Shown here: positions 43,456 through 53,483 of the stretch, piece by piece
How the letters are laid out: the number at the start of each line of letters is the position of its first letter
How positions within the stretch are numbered: the stretch's first letter is position 1
Assembly (NCBI GenBank): GCA_004335835.1
Contig: RWJK01001814.1
Span: forward strand, 1 to 61,778
DNA: 61,778 nucleotides
From: Scenedesmus sp. ARA3
Taxonomy: Eukaryota > Chlorophyta > Chlorophyceae > Sphaeropleales > Scenedesmaceae
Direction: 5' to 3'
The notes under the pieces: generated by a model
The model's input: only the letters and a program-made list of their open reading frames with translations
What the model was told of the DNA's origin: nothing
Database searches by the model: none
Program-made: the position numbers and the translations under genes

Positions 43456-44819
43456 AGGCCGCTCACCCTGCTTCAGCTGCGCCTCCGTGGCCATGAAGCG
43501 CTCATGCTGCAGCCCAAGCAGCTCATAGTAGTCTACGTCCTTGGACTTGGCCTGCAGCAGAAGCAGCAGCAGCAGCAGCAGTGAACTTCAAGAGCTCATA
43601 TCTCCTGCTGGATCCTGCTGAAAGACTGCGCAGCCCTGAATCTGCTCTCTGAAATCTACTGTTGCAACTGAAAACACACCTGGATGCAATGCACATGCTC
43701 GGCACGAAGCTGCATATGAAGCATGCGCATGTACGCGTGCCACATGCCATGTCGGCAGGCTCCATTTGCACACCCCACAGCCACCCAGCATACAATGTCA
43801 CAATGTCAGTCACACAAACCAGCTGCAGGCTTCGCAAAATCCGCAGCTGGTGCCCTCAACACCTCCTTAAGAACACAAAACTGGCCAAGTTGAATGACAT
43901 GCCGCAGGCCACGCAGCAGCTAATGTGAAGGGCATGAGCCTGCCGCACAGCAGCCATGAAATAAACAGAGCCGCACCTGCTTCTTCTTGGCCTTGCTCTT
44001 CTTCCAAGACACGCCTGGCGGCGGCTGCATGTCGTCCAGGTTGCTGCCCACGCTGCTGCTGGCGTGCACCTTGCTGCTGCCTGCTGCTGAGCTGGCGTCA
44101 CCGCTGTCCTCATCGTCACTGCTGGAGGGCTCGGCTGGGGGGTCTGCGGTGCAGTGGGTTGTGCAGTGGCAGGCAGGGAGTTCAGCAGTGGAGTGGGTTG
44201 TGCAGTGCATTGCAGGATGCGAGCAATGCAATCCGGGTGCAGGTGCAGGAGATATGTGAGTCGGCAACAGAGGTGAAACACGAACTGTGTGTGTCGATGA
44301 GGTCCCACGAAGGATGGCGTAACTGAGAGCAGCTGAGGTGCAAGTTGAGCCGCAAAATGCAGGCACAGGGTTGGGTGTCAGGCCAACATGTGCAAGCGAC
44401 TCCGTGTGCAGCTGTTTGCAGCATGAGCATGCCATGAAGAACCAGCAACTTTGAAACATAAGATACTTAAAGACAGTGCACAATAAGTGCTGGGTACTTG
44501 GAGGACAAAGCTTGCACACTTCTTTGCAGGGAATCAGGCTGCTGTGTACAGCTGCCGCCGTTGCGCCAAACTGAAGTGCTACTTTGTGAGTAGCACATGG
44601 GCAGCTGGTAGTTGGTGTACAGCAAGTGATGTTCCTAATACATCATAACACGCAAAGCTTACCGATCAAGCCCTGCTGCAGCATCACTTTGTAGTGGAAG
44701 ATGTGACCCACTGGCTCCTTTCTGCTGTATGCCACCGGGCCGGCAAGCGAGCACAGCACGCCGACATCAGCTGCAGCCACTTCATCGTACTCAAGCAGCA
44801 GCAATCTTTTGCGAGCCAT
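36972..44819 (-). CDS. GLSA: Zuotin/DNAJC2-type J-domain and SANT protein, homologue of Volvox GlsA (13 exons, about 761 aa)
   Basis: Exons (complement): 44663-44819, 43977-44143, 43467-43551, 42992-43062, 42439-42579, 41836-42041, 40983-41108, 40405-40491, 39899-40044, 39408-39601, 38832-38957, 37777-37953 and 36972-37574; all phases close. After MARKRLLLLEYDEV and an acidic Ser stretch comes the J-domain (VDYYELLGL, AYRKACLEHHPDKK with the HPD triad, IQAAYDTLSDPAKRREYDS). The zuotin-homology region follows (FRRNARWSVDPKVP, WYGFKSWREFPHPDEEDVEG, INSKLREKGKKEEGRRLREF), then a Lys/Glu coiled coil, a first SANT-like segment (EWGDDELRMLDKAVKKFPMG) and a C-terminal SANT (EWNEEQELALVQALKQFGKE). 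Family members are ribosome-associated Hsp70 co-chaperones that can also act on chromatin; Volvox GlsA is needed for asymmetric division. Length is close to GlsA. Most introns contain partial exon copies. Confidence 0.93.
38020..38540 (-). repeat. Array of four to five echoes of GlsA exon 12 start, in intron 11
   Basis: Copies ending (gene 5' side) at about 38081, 38204, 38326 and 38453, plus a short fifth near 38515-38545, repeat 37897-37953. Each has the acceptor context CACCTGCA on the plus strand and codons for VAAYVRTRTLDEVLLMVKEH-like sequence. The period is about 122-128 bp, and flanking intron sequence is copied too (37966-38021 resembles 38338-38396). One copy has an in-frame change to a different residue pattern, and none has an obvious donor. 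Confidence 0.92.
38690..39346 (-). repeat. Echoes of GlsA exon 11 (both edges) and of exon 10 end
   Basis: 38690-38735 repeats the 3' end of exon 11 (ACCTGCTC, GGCGTGCCCATGGGGAACTT). 39042-39087 repeats its 5' part (GCATCTTCTTGGCGTGGTCG, TTGGCCAGGTTCTG). 39268-39346 repeats the 3' end of exon 10 (TCAGCCTCCCGCTTCTTCTC, CACGCTCATCCAGCGAG). Real counterparts are at 38832-38957 and 39408-39485. Confidence 0.88.
40104..40166 (-). repeat. Echo of GlsA exon 9 start, in intron 8
   Basis: About 60 bp matching 39988-40046, with CTTGGCTGCCTCCTCCTCGG followed by CACGCCTG, that is the exon 9 acceptor side. It lies about 60 bp upstream (gene sense) of the real acceptor. Confidence 0.88.
40495..40586 (-). 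repeat. (CAG)30 microsatellite; (CTG)30 in transcript sense, at the exon 8 acceptor
   Basis: An uninterrupted CAG run of about 30 units on the plus strand. In the minus-strand gene it is CTG and ends exactly at the 3' splice site of exon 8 of the GlsA homologue (high end 40491), where it takes the place of a polypyrimidine tract. Confidence 0.97.
40846..40915 (-). repeat. Echo of GlsA exon 7 end, in intron 7
   Basis: About 65 bp resembling 40978-41046: CTGCTGCCTGCTCCGCCTTG and CGCGCAGTGACGCG, with the donor-like CTCACGG in place of CTCACCG. It lies about 70 bp downstream (gene sense) of the real donor. Confidence 0.88.
41322..41697 (-). repeat. Two echoes of GlsA exon 6 end, in intron 6
   Basis: 41584-41697 (about 113 bp) and 41322-41383 (about 62 bp) match 41831-41943. 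The longer copy is nearly identical, keeps an open frame (FKSWREFPHPDEEDVEGAES, then REHKRWIER) and has an intact GTGAGG donor. The shorter copy also keeps the donor (CTCACCGCTCGATCCAG). These are the best-preserved echoes in the window. Confidence 0.93.
42225..42380 (-). repeat. Two echoes of GlsA exon 5 end, in intron 5
   Basis: 42318-42380 matches 42426-42482 almost exactly (CATGCAGCCGCACCTTGAAG, TCTGCGGGGGCGCAGTCCAG) with the donor retained. 42228-42256 keeps only GCAGTCCAGCGGCAGGC. Confidence 0.9.
42659..42910 (-). repeat. Echoes of GlsA exon 5 start and exon 4 end, in intron 4
   Basis: 42659-42710 resembles the exon 5 acceptor side (GCCTGGGCCTTCTTGCAGTG, compare 42541-42582). 42762-42802 and 42868-42912 resemble the exon 4 donor side (CACCTTGGCGTCCTCGCAGT, compare 42984-43025) and both keep the CACCTT donor junction. 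Confidence 0.87.
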
Positions 44820-45236
44820 GATGGCGCTACTGCTGTGTTCTATGCTCTTGGCGGCCCTTCGGCACCCTGATACCGCACTTTGCACAGAGAATCAAGGGTA
44901 TATGTTGACAGATAAACTATCAGGAACCCAAAGTGACCCAACTGGACAAGGTTTCAGCAAAGGCGTTGCGTAGCAGCTGCACGGGGTGTCAGGCTGAAGT
45001 ATAATTGCACGGGCGGGCTGACGCCCTGACAGAAAACAGACACGGCAACTTCAAAGACTTGGTTGATGCTACACGATCAACATAGAGTCTTGAAAGGAGG
45101 ACATTGCCACCTAGGTTTAGTCATCGCAGGCCGCAGAATGACAGGCATGTAACAATTGGGGGCCTGGACAAGTACCCAGCCCTGCTCGCCAGTTGCCTAT
45201 GCCTCCTGCCGTCCACCTGCCACCATCTAACTGCTC
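44820..45236. other. Intergenic: GlsA promoter side and ankyrin-gene 3' flank
   Basis: About 0.4 kb, moderately AT-rich, without coding potential or repeats that I can see. Confidence 0.4.
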
Positions 45237-48200
45237 TCATGTCACCCTAATCCCAAACGCGCTGGCTGTCTGCATTGCCTTCATCTTTGCGTCCCACAGC
45301 TGGTGGTTCTTCTGCTCCTTGGCCAGCCTCCAGGCCTCCTCTGCCTGCAAGGGGAAGCAGAAGATGTGTTGGTTTCACGCTATTGGCACAACAAGTATCA
45401 GAATTCATCACTTGAAGTCAGCACAGTAGGCGGCAGTGCCACATGAAGTGCGATTTGCCAGCGACATGCATGTCACGGCTATGAAGATTTCCAGCTTGCA
45501 GAACATGGCCTAGAAGTATGGGCAGATGGGCAGCTAAAGCATCATGTGATAATCAACAATCAAAGACTCCTAAGCTAGCACAGCTGCGGCATTGCAGCCT
45601 GAACCCACCTCTGCTAAGTAAGCCTTAGTCTGCTCATGCAGCTGTCCAACACACGCAGCACGTATAACAGCAGCAGAGAAAGCAGCACAGACTGTCAGAA
45701 CATGCTACAGGCTGCAGTAGCTTGCAGGGATGTGTCGCTTAGTGCTGCATCCTGCCAGAGCCAACTCATGAGCATTCCATGCCTTCTGGCTAGGTAATTT
45801 GATCTTGAGCAACCAAATCATCACCACCACTGGCTGCTGGGTGCCTATCAACCAAGTCAAAACAGGTAACCGGCTCTCCAGCAATTCTACTGTCCATGTC
45901 TTGCTGCGTTGATCTGTGATCTGACCGCCCTCACCACACACATGGCTGCTGACAAGCACCAAACTGCCATCCCTCTGTCAACATGACTGGCTCACCTTCA
46001 GCTGGTTGCCAGGCACCCTGTTCTTGTTGTTGCGGCGCATCACGTCTGCACCGCCAGCCACCAGCGCCCTGCACGCCTGCACACACATGTTGCAGGAAGC
46101 ACAATTCAACCCACGCGCAGGACAGCCATGCATATTGCTTTGCTGGCTCTGCCCTGCCGGGTCGCCGTGATACGGTATTCCTGTGCATCCTGCCAGCAGC
46201 AGCTACGTCGCTGCCACACCTGGCTATGCCTGGTGTTGCAGGCATCAGCACAGTTGCACTGCTGTCAACCACACTATCTGGCAGCCGCGGGTGATGGTCT
46301 ACCAGAGCGTCCAGCTGCCAGCCGTTTCCCTACCTCAACGTGCCCTGCCCTCGCTGCCACGTGCAGTGCTGTGTCTCCATCACCGTTCACTGCATCGGCT
46401 GGCAGGCCCACCGCCAGCAGCGCTGCCACCAGGTCAGGCAGATCCTCTGGGCCAGACACGGCATTGTGCAGGTGCGTGTTGCCGGCTGCATCCTGCAGCA
46501 CATATGAATCGCAGATGTTGTACATGCAATGCATATCAGGGCTGGAGCAGGTGTTGCGCTTCAGCTGCGCTTCAGCTGAAGCCTGCAGGGCTGAAACAAT
46601 CTGAGGGGACAGCCGACAATGGATTACAGCTGACCGCAGCACTAGGGGCTGCAATGGGTGAGTTGCTCAAAATGTATTGCATTGCGCAGGGAGGTTTTGA
46701 CCTAGTGGGTGTCACGCAGCAGCATTGGCTGGTGACAACCTGGCGCTTTGAGCAAGAAGCAGCGTCGTGCGGGCCTGCTCCCAGCAGGCCATGCTCATGG
46801 CTCCCAACGACGGAAGCAGCAGCTACTACTTTGTGCAGCTTGGCGGCGGCCTGGAGAGGGCTCCTCCTGCTACGCCATCCACCTACTGTGCTACAGCACG
46901 CCATGTGCCCACACACCTGCGGTGCGCCGGGCTCCTTGCCGCTGCTCTTGACCAGGTGTGCCACTGCTGTGCGGTGCAGCTTCAAGCCCAGCAGGCCTTG
47001 GAAGGTCAGTGGCTGCGGCAGGCAGGCTGCCGCTGCTGCACGCGCCACAGCCTCAGCAGGCAGCAGCGCCACCAGCTGCAGGGGAGCCAGCGCAGAGCAG
47101 AACAACGATGTCAACCAACGTTTGACCTGAATTCATGTAGCCAGCCAACACATGTTTGCAATTGAAACCTGCGTGGACCATGTGTGTATACAAGTGATGG
47201 TGCCTTACAGTGACGTACAAAGCATCAACCGCATATTGCATTTCATCTCCGTTGGCAGACTTCACGACATCTTTTTAAAATGTGCATTCACTCAGCAGCT
47301 GCGCATGATGCATCACATTTTGCGTCAACCCCGCACCTGAGCTGTGACGGCATCAGGCAGCTTGCCAGACAGTCCCGCCTCCAGCAGTGTTGCGCCCAGC
47401 TGCTCAGGCACAGCCGGCCGCCCTGCCAGCACCACTGCCAGCAACTGCTGTGCAGCGTCCACGCTGCTTTGTGCTGCTGCCGCTGCTGCTGCTGCTGCTC
47501 CCTTGCCAGCACCCGCTGCGGGTGCAGCAGCCTTGCCTGCCAGTGGTGCGGCAGCTGCCAGGCTCAGAGCAGTCTCGCCTGCTGCGTTGCTGGCGTTGAT
47601 GTTGCACCTGTCCTGCAAGGGAGCATCACCAGTCCTAGCTCTGCCTGCAACTGTTGCAGGTTCTTGACAAGAGCCTGCCTGCAGCAGCAGCTGCGCTAGG
47701 GCCACACCTGCAGGCCCCCCTGCCTTCACTGCCAGCAGCAGAGGCGTGTTGCGCGCCGGGCTGTCTTGTGCTGCTGCGGAGGCTCCTGCAGCCAGCAGGT
47801 CTGACACCAGCTGCAGGTCTGGCGCTGTGCAGCTGCAGGCCAGCAGCAGTGCTGTCTCACCAGTGGGTGCCTGCAGGACATTTGCCAAGGGTCAGTTGTT
47901 TGCTCAAATGACATGCTGCACATGCACACAGCTCCTGCATTATTCTGACATGTTATGGCATGCCATACTGCGTGGAGCGTGCGAGGCATGCAGCTGTAAA
48001 GGAGCACCGCACGCACCTGTGCGTTCAGGCTGCAGTCGCCTGCTGCCAGCAGCTGCCTCGCGTCTGACCACATGCCACGCTGCAGCAGCCGCATCAGCGC
48101 AGTGAACCCAGCTGCGTCCTGCAAGCAGCACCGTTCATAAACATTTAAGCGGTAGTGGTGCACCCTGCATGGCTCCCAGTAACAAATGATGCCTAGCTCA

Positions 48201-49163
48201 TTGCTGGACTTGCTGCTTGTGCTGCACTTGTGCACGTTGCCAGCGTTCTTGTTAGTGCATGTGTGTTTCAGTGGGGAGCTTGCTGTTGACATTGCCAATG
48301 ATGATTGCAGAAGAAGCACTGCACTGGCCGCACTCAGCATACCTAGGTGGTACACTCAGCATAATCAGCAGGTGCAGCAGGTACACAAGCAGCATAGCTG
48401 CTCACTTGCTGCTGCAGTTGCTCAGATGCTGCCTGCAGCAGCAGCTCCACAACCGGCATGCGTGTCTGCCCGCTGCTGCTAGCCCCCTGGCAGGCGGCAT
48501 GCAGTGGCGGATAGCCAGGGCTGCTGTCTGTTGGGCAGGCACCCTTCTGCAGCAGCAGCTGCACAAGGGCTGTGTTGCCTGCTGCAGCTGCTTCATGCAG
48601 GGGGGTGGCCTTGCTGCTGCTGGCTGCTTGGATGTCGATGTCTTTCTGCTTCAGCAGAAGCTCTGCAGGACAGATATAAGCAGGCCATGGAGAAAGAGAA
48701 GTGTGCTTCTGCAGCGATCATCATCATGCTGTGCATCTATGCTGTGCCTCAGCAGAGCTGGACATGGATACCTACCAGAACTAAGGTACCACTGCTGAAA
48801 ACGGCACCAACAGCGTAGATTACGGTATTAAGCTAGTTTGTACCATCCACTGTGATGTTGAACATCAGCCACACCTGCGACCTTCAAGTGGGGCTCAGAG
48901 TTTGTATGGGATGCCAGCCAGGCCAGTGGAGTCTTGCCTTTGCTGTCTTTGGCATTCACGTCTGCGCCAGCCTTTAGCAGCGCGGCTGTTATCTCCTGCG
49001 AGCCAGTAGCTGCTGCTGCATGCAGCAGAGTGTACACTAGCCCCTCTGCCTTGGGATCGCTGTAGCGCTGATCAGGCTTCTCCTTCTTCAGACGGTCGTT
49101 AACCGCCTTTATGTTCTTGTTGTTGATGTCTTTGATGAAACCCAGCACTGCTGTGGAAGACAT
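45237..49163 (-). CDS. Ankyrin-repeat protein (9 exons, about 573 aa)
   Basis: Exons (complement): 48875-49163, 48406-48662, 48017-48118, 47337-47870, 46917-47075, 46334-46492, 45996-46076, 45609-45641 and 45237-45344 (TGA); phases agree throughout. It starts MSSTAVLGFIKDINNKNIKA. Ankyrin repeats include YTLLHAAAATGSQEITAALL, GADVNAKDSKGKTPLAWLA, SKATPLHEAAAAGNTALVQL, GETALLLACSCTAPDLQLVS, GNTHLHNAV, GDTALHVAARAGHVE and RALVAGGADV. The C-terminus is a charged helix (AEEAWRLAKEQKNHQLWDAK). Ankyrin stacks bind other proteins; no enzymatic domain or membrane segment is visible, so the partner is unknown. Exon 8 is only 33 nt (LHEQTKAYLAE). An Ala-rich insertion in exon 4 and the non-ankyrin exon 5 are of uncertain function. 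Confidence 0.88.
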
Positions 49164-49850
49164 GGCTGCTCAACTGAGGCTTGCCCTGGTGTGAACAGCT
49201 CTGCAGCAGCAATCAGCTGGTGCTGCCCCTAGTGCCTCCTGTCAGCACTCCAGCAGCTGCTACAGCAAGAATAGCCACGTATGATTCGCAGCCAGGACGC
49301 TGCCGATTCTGTATGACCTGCTCTTCTCTCGCTCGTGCACACTCGATCAGCAAGCCTCTTGCAGCAGGGTTCAAAGCGGGTCAGATTATGTTCATATATG
49401 TGCTTACAATTCATCAAAACAGACATTGGCTACGACTGGCAAGTACGTGCTTGGGTACTGCTCCTCTTTCGTCAACATGTGCAGGGTTTGGCGGGAGCTG
49501 CTGCTGACAGGGCATGCACACACCAATGCATGGCCAGAGCCTCAAGTGCATAAGCTGAATCAAAATAAAGATTCCGCGGCAGATCGCAGGTGAACTGCGT
49601 AAGCACATGTTGATCATAGGCCATCCTGGTCCCCAACCACACTGTGACAGGCCTGTACCTGTGCTGCTGTATGCAAGGCTGCAAGGATGGGCATATACCA
49701 GCAAATGCGTGAATATTGAGCTTACCCTTTTGTCTGTCGAAGCAGCGAAACCCAGGACCAGCCGTACCGCACGCACAAGTAATATGGTTGGTTCAACTGT
49801 GCAGCAGAATACTGCAGCATCAATTGCATAGCTTGCACAAGCCCTGATGC
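49164..49850. other. Intergenic: ankyrin-gene promoter and methyltransferase 3' flank
   Basis: No protein-like frame. Both flanking genes are on the minus strand, so this should hold the ankyrin promoter and the methyltransferase 3' UTR. Confidence 0.4.
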
Positions 49851-51939
49851 TCAGTAAAACTTAATGCCTATGGTGTCATTCCCTACAGCTGCCCTGAACG
49901 CCATGAACTGCACACCAACGCTCTGCGTCGTGACACCTGCCTTCATCCCCGGGTCTAGCTGGCTCACATCACACTGGTAAATCCCAGACTCTTCCAGCCT
50001 GAGGTTTATGCCGCCTGCTAAACCGCCTGACAGCAGCTCCACGAAGCGCTGCCTATTTGCTGCTGTCCTATTAGGAGGGTCTGCAAGCAGCAGGCTGCTG
50101 CCAGAGCCAGGCTTTAGCAGGCGCCCTACTACTGCTGCAACCGGCTCCACTGCTGTGTCTTCGTACAGCACTGCAGGCAGAGCAACACAGGCATCCACAT
50201 ACAGCAAAGTCAACGGCAGCAACCCTTTCGTTCTTGCTGCACTAGCATCTGTGCACATCTCTCCATGTTGCTGATGATGGCGGCTGCATGTATGCGTACT
50301 GTGTAGTTGGCTTCCAGACATGGCAGCATGGCAGCAAACACACGAAGCCCTCAGCCCAGTGTGCTGCGCATTGCTGCAGTGCAGAGCTGTGGGTTTTACG
50401 GCACAGCAGCGTGGAGCTTCTTACTTGTTGCTTGTTGCTCACCATCACACGCCAGCACTACGTCAAAACGCTCCGGCACAGTTGGACTGCTCCAGTCAAA
50501 CGTGCTTGCACGTAGTATGGCGGCGCTGCTGCTGGTGGTGGTGGTGCCAGGTAGGTTATGCTGTTGTAGACTAGGACTACTGTTGCTGCTATCGCCACTG
50601 TGAAGTTCAGCTATGACTGCGTCACTAGGGTTCTGCTGCTGCTGCTGCTGCTGCTGCTCCTGTTGCTGCAGCTGCTGCGCTCTCTGCTGCACATACAGCT
50701 GAGTCAACTGCAGCAGCTCAACTGATGCTGCATGCTGCTGCTGCTGCTGCTGCACTTCTGCAGCGCCGCTGCCGCCAGCAGTGCTGCCACTGCGCTGCTG
50801 CTGCTGCTGCTGCTGCTGCACTGCAGCCAGCTGCTGCAGCTGCACGCCTCCCAGCCCCTGCACCCCCTGCACCCCTGATACTGCGCCACTCAGCAGCGCA
50901 CACTGTAGTGCCAGAGGCTCCCTGTCTAGCAGCACCACCTCTGCAGCACCTGCCAGGGCAGCTGCAATGCCTGCCACGCCCAGCCCAGCTCCCAGGTCTG
51001 CTACTTTTTTGCCTGCGACAAGCTCCGGCCGCTGCAGCAGCTGCTGTGCAAGTGATATGGCTGATGGCCACACACGGCACCTGCAGGAAGCACAGTCAGT
51101 ACATTCAGCAGGTTGAGGCGTGGTGAGGGAAGGGCAGCGAGACTGAGCTGCCGCCAGGTTACAAGAGTCATCGTTCAACAAGGCAAGTGGTGAATGGAAT
51201 GCCGAAAGGCAGCATCACGGCTGTGTGGCAACTGCGAGCTGCATCTGTGTCTCCAGCCAACTGTGCAGTTCCCTCAAGCATGAGCAACTCACCAACTGCT
51301 GCTGTTGCACTCGAGGCATTCCATACTGCGGTGACACCAAGCTCTGCACAGCCCAGCTCACCAGTAGGGCTCTCCATCAATGCCTGCCTCTATGTGCATG
51401 TCCATCACCTTTTACTAATGCTGGAGCATTGCAAGGCTGCATCTGCATCCTGGACAATCCAAGGCTTTCCCTGACAGCATCAACAGCTGCTGCTGTTGCA
51501 CCTTAATCATCTAAGTTGCAGTCAGGCGGCACAGCCCAGCGCACCAGTAGGGGTCTCCATCAATGCCTGCCTCTATGCACATGTCCATCACTGCATCCAC
51601 ATCCAGCGGCGCCACCAGCCGCAGCACCCGCCCAGCCACGCTGTACTCCTGCTGCATCAGCTGCAGGCCCGGTCCTATGCACACATCCAGGTGGCGGCCT
51701 TCACACGTGCTGCTGCTGCTGCTGGCGCCAGCACTGCTGCTGCCTGGGCTACTGGTGCTCTGGTTGCTGCCATCAGGGCTGCTGCTTGCAGCAGCGATGT
51801 GTGTAGACTGGCGTAGTGATCTCCGGCTGCTCCAATGCGCTGCCTGGCGCTTTTGAGGGCCTAGGGCGTGGCAGCCCAGCAGCAGTCGGCGAGCAGTATA
51901 CTGGCTGGCCAACACGGCTGGGGAAGCTATGCCCCTCAT
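49851..51939 (-). CDS. Family-16-type (METTL21-like) SAM methyltransferase, probably organelle-targeted (3 exons, about 450 aa)
   Basis: Exons are complement 51545-51939, 50443-51080 and 49851-50170 (TGA), with phases matching. The start (MRGIASPAVLASQYTARRLL) is basic, rich in Ala, Ser and Arg and free of acidic residues, like a chloroplast or mitochondrial transit peptide. The conserved order is VLRLVAPLDVDAVMDMCIEA, DGDPYWCRVWPSAISLAQQL (family DPYW...WPS), SAM-binding motif I KVADLGAGLGVAGIAAA, the acidic motif II EVVLLDREP, TFDWSSP, and RFDVVLACDVLYEDTAVEPV. Relatives methylate lysines of individual proteins; the substrate here is unknown. A long Gln-rich insertion separates motif II from the FDW motif. 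The first intron contains an echo of the exon 1 end. Confidence 0.87.
51338..51402 (-). repeat. Echo of methyltransferase exon 1 end, in intron 1
   Basis: About 65 bp matching 51528-51594: CACAGCCCAGCTCACCAGTA and CTCCATCAATGCCTGCCTCT. The junction reads GCTCACCAG where the real gene has GCGCACCAG, so a donor (CTGGTGAGC in sense) is kept and is even closer to consensus. Confidence 0.9.
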
Positions 51940-52551
51940 AATAGCGTAACAGATGAACAATGATTTGAAACTGTGTTAAAACGCCTGCAGACATATACAG
52001 GCCCGGCTTTCGCGTCAAGCAGTGTCGAGTTACTCACGCAGCTGTGGGCATTGTTGACTTTGTAGTCCCTGTAGCGTGATGGTTTAGCAAACTGAAAGCT
52101 TGAAGCAGGGTGTGATGGACCTACGCGCTCCAATTCGTGAACTCTCAAACCCCAGTTGCCACCCGAAACATCCTCCACCACGGTGACCGTGTCCACAGAA
52201 AGAGACCCAAACACGATCCAGGAAAATCGCTGGCAAGGCTACTTCACATCATCTTCGTGATGCAGGGATGCGTGTTTGAGACCCAGGCTCATGGTGACAA
52301 GCATCCACCATACACATACATTCAATGTCCAATGATTAAACGTCATGCCACAGCAGCTGCTGCATCCTTGCACACAGTGTCAAGGCAGCAGCGTATGCAA
52401 CCAACCATGCAACATTCAAAACGAGGTGGCCAACAACGCAGGTTCCACCCAAGTAGCAATGCCTGACGCCGTGTCAGCTGAGCAACACCCTGCAACAATC
52501 CAACTCTGTCCGCAGCAGTGTGTAGCTCTTCACTCTCAAGTCCAATGAAGC
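51940..52551. other. Methyltransferase upstream region
   Basis: A minus-strand open stretch (about 51990-52214) reads plausibly (RVHELERVGPSH) but has no ATG and no recognised family. It may be 5' UTR or an unrecognised exon. Confidence 0.35.
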
Positions 52552-53450
52552 TCACTGGGTGATCATCAGCTGTAGCTGCAGCTGCAGCTTCGATCTACCA
52601 CCCCGATCAGGGTGCACCAGCTTCGATCTACCACCCCGATCAGGGTGCACCAGCTTCGATCTACCACCCCGATCAGGGTGCACCAGCCCCTTCTGCCGCA
52701 GCTGCCGCTCAAACTCCACATAGCTGCTAAAGCTGCTGATGCCGCAGAAGCCTGGCACACTGAAGCGCCTGCTCTGGCTCTCTTTGCGCTGCAGCTGTGC
52801 TTGCTTCCAGTCCGTGTCGCTGCCTTCAGGGACCTCTGCTGCTGGTGCATCATCATCATCGTCATCAGCATCTACAGCAGCAGCACGTGCTGGCTTCGGC
52901 AGCGCACAGATGCGCACGTTGGCGATGCCTGCGGCACCCTGCAAGCATTGCAGCATGAGGAAGCGCAAGGAGGTTGGCAAGACCACTTGAAAGTTACAGC
53001 GTGTTTTGCGACAGCACATTTTGGGATTACTACTGCTGATAAAAATCAGCATTACATATCCAACGCCCACAACAACGATGCACTATGTGCTCAGACCAAG
53101 TGTTGTTGCGCCACAGCAACTGAGCACCTAGTGCATGTTGTGTGATACACCGATGCTGTACAGGCATTGCATGGATCTTCTGGTGTGCCAACCGCAATTG
53201 ATGCTGCTGTGGCATGCAGCGGCAAGCAACAGTTGTAGTAGAGCACTGCAGGCATTGGGTTGTGGTAACACGCATGCTGTTGGCTGGCCTGCAGCTGCAG
53301 TTGTATCTGTGGCATTTCATCACCAAAGGTGAAGAACAGTGTCAGCTTCCAGCTGCCTGCAGCTGCAGCTGCTGCTGCTGCTGACGCCGCCACCGCTGCT
53401 GCTGCTGCCACCGGTGCCGGTGCTGCTGCCCGTGCTGCTGCTGGCGCCCG

Positions 53451-53483
<33 letters not shown>

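Noticed and set aside
51990..52214. Possible extra upstream exon of the methyltransferase or end of the BTB gene
   Set aside because: No ATG, no matching phase to either gene, and the methyltransferase already has a good transit-peptide start at 51939.
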